Shown here: piece after piece, positions 1 to 5,778 of the stretch | Numbering within the stretch: the first letter of the stretch is position 1 | Layout: each line of letters starts with the position of its first letter | DNA from: Tardiphaga sp. | GTDB lineage: Bacteria > Pseudomonadota > Alphaproteobacteria > Rhizobiales > Xanthobacteraceae | DNA: 5,778 nt | Assembly: GCA_028290325.1 (NCBI GenBank) | Contig: JAQGJY010000185.1 | Location: 1 to 5,778 of the forward strand | Direction of reading: 5' to 3' | Program-made: the position numbers and the translations under genes | The notes under the pieces: generated by a model | The model's input: the letters and a program-made list of their open reading frames with translations, nothing else | What the model was told of the DNA's origin: nothing | The model's database searches: none

Positions 1-380
1 GTCGCCGTGCCGTCGAGGTTCAGCAGCAATCCGAGCACCGGCGTCGCTAATATCAGCGGCAGCCCGGCCGCGAGCCAGTGCGCCAGCGCCTTGGCGGCGC
101 AGACCAGTTCCAGCGGCGCGCGGCCCATCGCGATCAGATCGAGCGAGCCGTCGTCGTGGTCGACGGTGAACAGCCGATCCAGCGTCAGCAGGCTCGCCAG
201 CAGCGCGCCGATCCACAGGATCGCCGGGCCGAGCCGCTGGAGCAAGGCGAGGTCGGGCCCGACGGCGAATGGCATCAGCACCACGACGGTGAGGAAAAAC
301 AGCACGCCGATCAACGCGCCGCCGCCGATGCGGAGCGAGATCGCGATGTCGCGGCGGATGATCGCGAGGAGGGCGGTCAT
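1..380 (-). CDS. ccmB: Heme exporter protein CcmB, N-terminal part (runs off left edge)
   Basis: Membrane subunit of the CcmAB(C) ABC-type complex used in System I cytochrome c maturation, where ATP hydrolysis drives release of holo-CcmE in the inner membrane. Translating the minus strand from the ATG at 380-378 gives 126 open residues beginning MTALLAIIRRDIAISLR, with no stop before the edge; the family is about 220 residues, so the C-terminal part is missing. Three hydrophobic stretches are visible at about residues 20-40, 50-67 and 98-120. The segment RLFTVDHDDGSLDL (69-82) matches the conserved loop of CcmB proteins. It lies 82 nt downstream of ccmA on the same strand and is presumably in the same operon. 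No strong Shine-Dalgarno precedes the ATG; the start was chosen from the family-typical N-terminus. Family assignment is firm; ccmC and later genes beyond the edge are expected but not seen. Confidence 0.93.
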   Translation of the reverse strand, partial: MTALLAIIRRDIAISLRIGGGALIGVLFFLTVVVLMPFAVGPDLALLQRLGPAILWIGALLASLLTLDRLFTVDHDDGSLDLIAMGRAPLELVCAAKALAHWLAAGLPLILATPVLGLLLNLDGTA

Positions 381-462
381 AGCACGGCCGCCCGCCGCTT
401 TCTCGCCCCTTCCGCCAGCATCGATGGGGAACAGGGTCGCGGCAGTGCTCGCCAAACCTCTC

Positions 463-1068
463 TCACGCCGCCGCCCCCAGCCGCATCTCCCGCGCCTCGA
501 TGCCGAGCGGTCCATGCGTCGCGGCGACAATCACGCCGCCACCGGACAAATGATCCGTCATCAGCGCGGCCATCAGCGCCTGCCCGGCGGCATCGAGCGC
601 CGATAGCGGCTCGTCGAGCAGCCAGACCGGCCGCCTTACCGCCAGCAGGCGCGCGACGGACAGCCGCCGGCGCTGCCCGGCCGACAGCACGACCGCCGGC
701 AGGTCGATCGCATGCGACAGCCCAACCGCGGCGATACTCTCGGTCACGTCGGCCACGTCGCCGCCGAGAAAGTCGCGCCAGAACCCCAGGTTTTCCCGCA
801 CGCTCAACGACGGCTTCATCGCGTCGCGGTGGCCGAGATAATGCGCCTGTTCCGGCAAGGTCAGTTCGGGATCGCCGCCCGCCAGCGCGAGCGCGCCGCC
901 GCCCAGCGTGAGCAAGCCGGCGATCATCCGCAGCAGCGACGTCTTGCCCGCGCCGTTGGCGCCGGTAATCGCCAGCGCCGTGCCGCCGTCGACCGCGAAG
1001 CCGACGCCGGCGAACAACTCGCGGCCACCGCGCATGCAGCGCACATTCTGTCCCGAGAGCCGGATCAT
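463..1068 (-). CDS. ccmA: Cytochrome c biogenesis ATP-binding protein CcmA
   Basis: Cytoplasmic ATPase of the CcmABCD complex in System I cytochrome c maturation; it pairs with CcmB, and its ATPase activity is needed to release heme-loaded CcmE. The protein has 201 residues, normal for this short ABC family. Visible motifs in order are Walker A GANGAGKT (36-43), the CcmA-type segment YLGHRDAMKPSLSVRENL (77-94), ABC signature LSAGQ (128-132), Walker B VWLLDEP (148-154), D-loop SALD (156-159) and switch histidine H185 in ATHG. The ATG at 1068-1066 is preceded by GAGG (plus-strand 1075-1078) at 6-nt spacing, which supports this start. It is the first gene of the leftward operon with ccmB and is divergent from acnA across a 203-nt spacer holding an ICE-like box. 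In B. japonicum the homologue is called cycV. Confidence 0.96.
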   Translation of the reverse strand: MIRLSGQNVRCMRGGRELFAGVGFAVDGGTALAITGANGAGKTSLLRMIAGLLTLGGGALALAGGDPELTLPEQAHYLGHRDAMKPSLSVRENLGFWRDFLGGDVADVTESIAAVGLSHAIDLPAVVLSAGQRRRLSVARLLAVRRPVWLLDEPLSALDAAGQALMAALMTDHLSGGGVIVAATHGPLGIEAREMRLGAAA

Positions 1069-1134
1069 CTGACGCCTCGACCCTTTCCCGGTGCGTTGGC
1101 CTGTGATTCATCATCGCGCAAGGCTGCATGGCGA

Positions 1135-1162
1135 TTGACGATTGTGGCGGTGCGTCTAGAAA
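1135..1162 (+). promoter_or_regulatory. Candidate acnA core promoter
   Basis: TTGACG at 1135-1140 is a good -35 hexamer (5 of 6 to TTGACA). TAGAAA at 1157-1162 follows after 16 nt as a -10 (4 of 6 to TATAAT). An alternative -10, TATAAG at 1168-1173, has no good -35 at standard spacing. The -10 falls inside the ICE-like repeat at 1155-1171, so a protein bound there would block polymerase. The acnA leader would be roughly 100 nt. This is a consensus match only, and alphaproteobacterial promoters are degenerate. Confidence 0.33.
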
Positions 1163-1171
1163 GATTCTATA
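1155..1171. promoter_or_regulatory. ICE-like inverted repeat (possible Irr-binding site)
   Basis: The 17-bp sequence is TCTAGAA-AGA-TTCTATA. Its inner part, TAGAA-AGA-TTCTA (1157-1169), is a perfect inverted repeat with a 3-bp spacer. It matches 12 of 14 arm positions of the iron control element TTTAGAA-N3-TTCTAAA, recalled from work on the Fur-family regulator Irr in Rhizobiales. It sits 86 bp from the ccmA start and 100 bp from the acnA start, overlapping -10-like sequences on both strands. Irr accumulates under iron limitation and represses genes for iron-consuming functions, which fits an aconitase and a heme-handling operon. The consensus is from memory, and binding here is inferred. Confidence 0.5.
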
Positions 1172-1225
1172 AGCCGGAACTTGATCTCGCCCGCAAGCCC
1201 GCGTCGCCCCTCGCCTCCGCCTGCC

Positions 1226-1243
1226 GATACCTCGCCGGGTATC
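1226..1243 (+). promoter_or_regulatory. Small hairpin in the presumed acnA leader
   Basis: GATACC (1226-1231) and GGTATC (1238-1243) form a perfect 6-bp stem with a 6-nt loop, TCGCCG. It ends 28 nt before the acnA ATG, too far to cover the start codon directly. It could be an mRNA leader structure or chance. No riboswitch family is recognised. Confidence 0.25.
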
Positions 1244-1271
1244 TCGAAACGATGAACTGGATATTGTCCAC

Positions 1272-3992
<2,721 letters not shown>

Positions 3993-4000
3993 GGCCAAAG

Positions 4001-4143
4001 TTCGCTCTTGCGAGGCGCATGGCATTGCTCGTTGTCGAGCGATGTCATGCGCCGAAGCAATCCAGTTCTTTGAGACGGAAAGAGCTGGCTTGCTTTGTCG
4101 CGAAGGCCTTCGAAGACGACGACCGTCGCGCCTCGCAATGACG
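4001..4143 (+). repeat. Structured intergenic palindromic repeat after acnA
   Basis: The right end, CTCGCAATGACG (4132-4143), and the inner CGAAGCAATCCAG (4053-4065) match a repeat recalled as common in intergenic DNA of Bradyrhizobium and relatives. Outer arms TTGCGAGGCGC (4008-4018) and GCGCCTCGCAA (4128-4138) are perfectly complementary. Inside are two hairpins. Arms 4015-4031 and 4036-4052 give a 17-bp stem with a 4-nt loop. Arms 4055-4071 and 4079-4095 pair at 16 of 17 positions around a 7-nt loop. A self-complementary CGAAGGCCTTCG lies at 4101-4112. The element begins about 10-15 nt after the acnA stop and would be in its 3' untranslated RNA. It encodes no protein and looks like a non-autonomous repeat; family membership is from memory. 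Confidence 0.65.
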
Positions 4144-4207
4144 AATGCGAATGTTGATGCTGCTGTTGAAGCAAACTCTCACCGCGAAGTGAGTGGTCAG
4201 TGATCGG

Positions 4208-4232
4208 AAGGCGGCCTAAGACAGGCCGCCTT
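4208..4232 (+). terminator. Terminator-like hairpin between acnA and the DUF1223 gene
   Basis: AAGGCGGCCT and AGGCCGCCTT form a perfect 10-bp stem with a 5-nt loop, AAGAC. The following bases are CGCATATC, so there is no real U-tract beyond the two Ts that end the stem; intrinsic termination may be weak or factor-assisted. It lies 216 nt after the acnA stop and 35 nt before the DUF1223 start, and is best read as the end of the acnA transcript. A role in the DUF1223 leader cannot be excluded. Confidence 0.55.
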
Positions 4233-4266
4233 CGCATATCGGGCAGGGCGTCGTTAGGTTGAGTTC

Positions 4267-5046
4267 ATGAGCATGCTGAGCGGCAGGACAGGATGGACAG
4301 GCGCGCTTGTCGCGTGTGCCGCATCCGCGCTGCCGGGCCTCATGCTGATTGGCTCCGCGCAAGCAACCGAGCCGCGCGCGGTGATCGAACTGTTCACCTC
4401 GCAAGGCTGCTCGTCCTGTCCGCCGGCCGACAAGATTCTTGGCGACCTCGCGGCAGATCCCTCGATCATCGCGCTGACGATGCCGATCGATTACTGGGAT
4501 TACCTTGGCTGGAAGGACACGCTGGCGGATGCGCGGTTCAGCGCGCGCCAGAAGGCCTATTCGCATATGCGCGGCGATCGCGACGTCTATACACCGCAGG
4601 TCATCGTCAACGGCACCGTGCATATGATCGGCAGCGATCGCGGTCATATCGAAAATGCCGTCATCACCACCAAACAGGCCGTCGACAAGACGATGTCGGT
4701 GCCGGTGTCGCTGACGCAGAGCGGCAAGCAGATCAATGTCAGCGTCGCCGCCTCGAAGACTCCGGCGACCGCGTCGTCACGCGGCGAAGTATGGATCTGC
4801 TCGGTGTCGAAATCGGTGCCGATCGCGATCGGGCGCGGCGAGAATCGCGGCCGCGAGGTCACCTACTACAACGTGGTCCGCAATTGGCTGAAGGTCGGCG
4901 ATTGGACCGGGACGGCGAACAGCTGGACCGTGCCGCTTGAGAATGTCGCGCGTGATGGCGTCGATGCCGCCGTCGTCTATGTGCAGGATGGCAGCCGCGA
5001 CAGACCCGGCCCGATGCTCGGCGCGGCGATGACGTCGCTGAAGTAA
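4267..5046 (+). CDS. Exported DUF1223 family protein with CSSC motif
   Basis: A 259-residue protein recognised as DUF1223, a thioredoxin-fold-like family of unknown biochemical function. The N-terminus looks like a Sec signal peptide: one early arginine (R7), a hydrophobic stretch at about 12-31, and a likely cleavage site after AQA at residue 33, predicting a periplasmic protein. The family core follows: VIELFTSQGCSSCPPADK with C48 and C51, then PIDYWDYLGWKD (73-84), and YTPQVIVNG (108-116), whose proline P110 sits where thioredoxins have the cis-proline next to the active site. A further cysteine, C178, lies in VWICS. The pattern suggests a redox role, but this is inference. The ATG is preceded by AGG at 4256-4258, 8 nt away. 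It appears to be a single-gene unit after acnA, separated by a hairpin. Proximity to ccm genes is not evidence of a link. Confidence 0.88.
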   Translation: MSMLSGRTGWTGALVACAASALPGLMLIGSAQATEPRAVIELFTSQGCSSCPPADKILGDLAADPSIIALTMPIDYWDYLGWKDTLADARFSARQKAYSHMRGDRDVYTPQVIVNGTVHMIGSDRGHIENAVITTKQAVDKTMSVPVSLTQSGKQINVSVAASKTPATASSRGEVWICSVSKSVPIAIGRGENRGREVTYYNVVRNWLKVGDWTGTANSWTVPLENVARDGVDAAVVYVQDGSRDRPGPMLGAAMTSLK

Positions 5047-5079
5047 TTCAGCCGGTTTGCAATAAACGATGATCACCGC

Positions 5080-5135
5080 TCATCGCCGCGCCAGCGGCGA
5101 TCCAGAGTCGCGCGATCAATTTTGCAAAGTCTGGG
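5080..5135. repeat. Degenerate palindromic intergenic repeat
   Basis: ATCGCCGC (5082-5089) and GCGGCGAT (5094-5101) form a perfect 8-bp stem with the 4-nt loop GCCA, followed by CCAGAG. About 25 nt later comes TCTGGGTCCCCGCC, complementary with one G-T wobble to GATCCAGA. The layout resembles the common TCATCGCCGGGC...GATCCAG repeats of this bacterial group, recalled from memory, with decayed arms. The first hairpin, 36 nt after the DUF1223 stop, might also help end that transcript, but it lacks a U-tract. Confidence 0.4.
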
Positions 5136-5184
5136 TCCCCGCCAAGGACTCATTGCTAAATAGAAATCTCAAAAAGCAAAACCC

Positions 5185-5216
5185 AAAAAGAAAAAGGACC
5201 AGCTCGCGCCGGTCCT
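5185..5216 (-). terminator. Strong intrinsic terminator facing left, with no known gene upstream
   Basis: Read on the minus strand, AGGACCGGC pairs with GCUGGUCCU, a 9-bp stem with one G-U wobble, around GCGA, a GNRA-type tetraloop. It is followed at once by UUUUUCUUUUU (the last stem U plus plus-strand 5195-5185). On the plus strand the wobble becomes an A-C mismatch and the 3' flank is AAATAG, so the minus orientation is clearly favoured. A minus-strand transcript entering from the right should end here, convergent with the DUF1223 gene. No protein gene on that strand explains it. Confidence 0.7.
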
Positions 5217-5257
5217 AAATAGTCTTGGATCATGAGGCCGCGTCGGCCCGGCCGCGT

Positions 5258-5282
5258 TCAGCCCCGGGGGGCTGGGGGCTGA
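5258..5282. other. GC-rich sequence with two mutually exclusive hairpins
   Basis: AGCCCC at 5260-5265 can pair with GGGGCT at 5268-5273 (2-nt loop, tight). Alternatively TCAGCCCC (5258-5265) can pair with GGGGCTGA (5275-5282) as an 8-bp stem with a 9-nt loop. The longer stem is more plausible in RNA. It lies upstream of the minus-strand terminator and might be part of the same transcript. Confidence 0.4.
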
Positions 5283-5454
5283 GGAATCCAGGACCGAATG
5301 GACCGGGCCAACGCAGTGATGAATGTTTGACAACGACGCGGGGCGGGCGATGGGCGAAACTGCGGCTCCATTGTGGCCCGACCTAACGATCGCGTGACGT
5401 CGGGGCGGACTTGACGAGGTTCATTGGACGCGGGCTTGCGGCGACGCGCGGTCG

Positions 5455-5471
5455 GCGCGATCATGTCGCGC
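5455..5471. promoter_or_regulatory. Palindrome next to the DUF2794 ribosome binding site
   Basis: GCGCGA (5455-5460) and TCGCGC (5466-5471) are perfect inverted repeats around TCATG. The site ends 7 nt before the AGGAGG ribosome binding site. It could be an operator or a small leader hairpin, but short GC palindromes are frequent in such DNA, so the support is weak. Confidence 0.22.
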
Positions 5472-5478
5472 AGATGAC

Positions 5479-5484
5479 AGGAGG
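5479..5484 (+). promoter_or_regulatory. Ribosome binding site of the DUF2794 gene
   Basis: AGGAGG is a full-consensus Shine-Dalgarno with 4-nt spacing to the ATG at 5489. The next in-frame ATG at 5498 would be 13 nt away, so the site favours the first ATG. It is the strongest ribosome binding site in the window. Confidence 0.75.
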
Positions 5485-5488
5485 CCGC

Positions 5489-5778
5489 ATGATATCGATG
5501 TCCGGTGAAACCGAGTCCGGAGAGAACAAAAGCGATCAACGCATGGGCGGCAGCGCGATGCCGCCGGCGACCGTCTCGTTCAATCGACTCGAACTCGGCC
5601 GCATTCTCAATCTATACGGCCGCATGGTGTCGGCCGGGGAGTGGCGCGATTACGCGATCGATTTCATGAAGGATCGCGCGGTGTTCTCGGTATTTCGCCG
5701 GGCGTCGGAAGTGCCGATCTATCGGATCGAGAAAGACCCGAAGCTGGCGCGCAAGCAAGGCATGTATTCGGTGATGTC
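5489..5778 (+). CDS. DUF2794 family protein, N-terminal part (runs off right edge)
   Basis: The open frame gives 96 residues to the edge, with no stop. After a variable, polar N-terminus (1-24) comes PPATVSFNRLELGRILNLYGRMVSAGEWRDYAIDF and then RAVFSVFRRASEVPIYRIEKDP with ARKQGMYSV, the characteristic conserved core of DUF2794, a small alphaproteobacterial family of about 110-130 residues with no known function. Only the last few tens of residues should be missing. There is no signal peptide or membrane segment, so it is probably cytoplasmic. The start is fixed by AGGAGG 4 nt upstream. It is separated from the DUF1223 gene by 442 nt and is presumably transcribed from its own promoter. The family call is from memory of the conserved core. 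Confidence 0.85.
   Translation, partial: MISMSGETESGENKSDQRMGGSAMPPATVSFNRLELGRILNLYGRMVSAGEWRDYAIDFMKDRAVFSVFRRASEVPIYRIEKDPKLARKQGMYSVM

Larger units (their letters stand above)
1069..1271. promoter_or_regulatory. Divergent ccmA-acnA control region
   Basis: This 203-nt spacer separates the two divergent start codons and must hold the promoter for acnA and very likely that for ccmA-ccmB. The AT-rich core at about 1155-1172 contains an inverted repeat and -10-like hexamers on both strands: TAGAAA on plus at 1157-1162, and TAGAAT on minus, the complement of 1164-1169. A small hairpin lies nearer to acnA at 1226-1243. The presence of promoters follows from the gene arrangement; exact transcription starts cannot be read from sequence. 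Confidence 0.7.
5047..5488. other. 442-nt non-coding region between the DUF1223 and DUF2794 genes
   Basis: No convincing gene was found on either strand. From left to right it holds a degenerate palindromic repeat (about 5080-5135), an A-rich plus strand (5156-5195) that is the U-tract side of a minus-strand terminator, very GC-rich hairpins (5231-5282), a stretch containing TTGACA (5327-5332) and TTGACG (5411-5416) without clear -10 partners, and a palindrome just before the DUF2794 ribosome binding site. It must contain the DUF2794 promoter, but none stands out. Confidence 0.7.

Noticed and set aside
78..911. Long plus-strand frame across ccmB and ccmA
   Set aside because: Low-complexity Arg/Ala/Pro sequence opposite two well-recognised ccm genes; a frame shadow.
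4101..4112. CGAAGGCCTTCG as an operator
   Set aside because: A self-complementary 12-mer, but it lies inside the intergenic repeat after acnA and is explained as part of that element.
5327..5332. TTGACA as a DUF2794 promoter -35
   Set aside because: The hexamer is perfect, but the sequence 16-18 nt downstream (GATGGGC region) is GC-rich with no -10 resemblance. TTGACG at 5411-5416 fails the same test.
5258..5539. Minus-strand 93-residue open frame ending near the leftward terminator
   Set aside because: Arg/Pro/Ala-rich sequence typical of non-coding frames in GC-rich DNA, no recognisable domain, no clear ribosome binding site, and it overlaps the first 51 nt of the DUF2794 gene. A non-coding RNA explains the terminator better, although a small protein is not formally excluded.

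Overview
The window reads as chromosomal DNA of an alphaproteobacterium of the Bradyrhizobium / Rhodopseudomonas / Nitrobacter group. The evidence is high GC, an AcnA protein very close to the form remembered from that group, a DUF2794 gene, intergenic repeats ending in CTCGCAATGACG, and a cytochrome c maturation (ccm) operon divergent from acnA, as in Bradyrhizobium japonicum (where ccmA/ccmB are cycV/cycW). This is recognition from memory, not a database search.

Layout. Positions 1-1068 (minus strand) hold the start of a ccm operon: ccmA (complete, ABC ATPase), then ccmB (membrane subunit, running off the left edge). Positions 1069-1271 are the control region shared with acnA on the plus strand. 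It contains an inverted repeat, TCTAGAA-AGA-TTCTATA, that resembles the iron control element (ICE) bound by the iron regulator Irr. Positions 1272-3992 encode the full 906-residue aconitase AcnA, with all three iron-sulfur ligand cysteines. Positions 3993-4266 hold a structured intergenic repeat and a terminator-like hairpin. Positions 4267-5046 encode an exported DUF1223 protein with a CSSC motif. Positions 5047-5488 are non-coding: a degenerate repeat, a strong leftward-facing intrinsic terminator with no recognised gene feeding it, and GC-rich hairpins. From 5489 to the right edge is the start of a DUF2794 gene.

How the genes fit together. CcmA and CcmB belong to the System I heme delivery machinery for cytochrome c. 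AcnA is a [4Fe-4S] TCA-cycle enzyme. Both functions consume iron, so one iron-responsive site between them would make sense; that link is inferred. DUF1223 and DUF2794 have no established function and appear to be separate transcription units.

No mobile element, CRISPR array, defence system or biosynthetic cluster is visible. The coding content is ordinary core genome. The two observations most worth following are the ICE-like box and the orphan minus-strand terminator, which may mark an unannotated small RNA.
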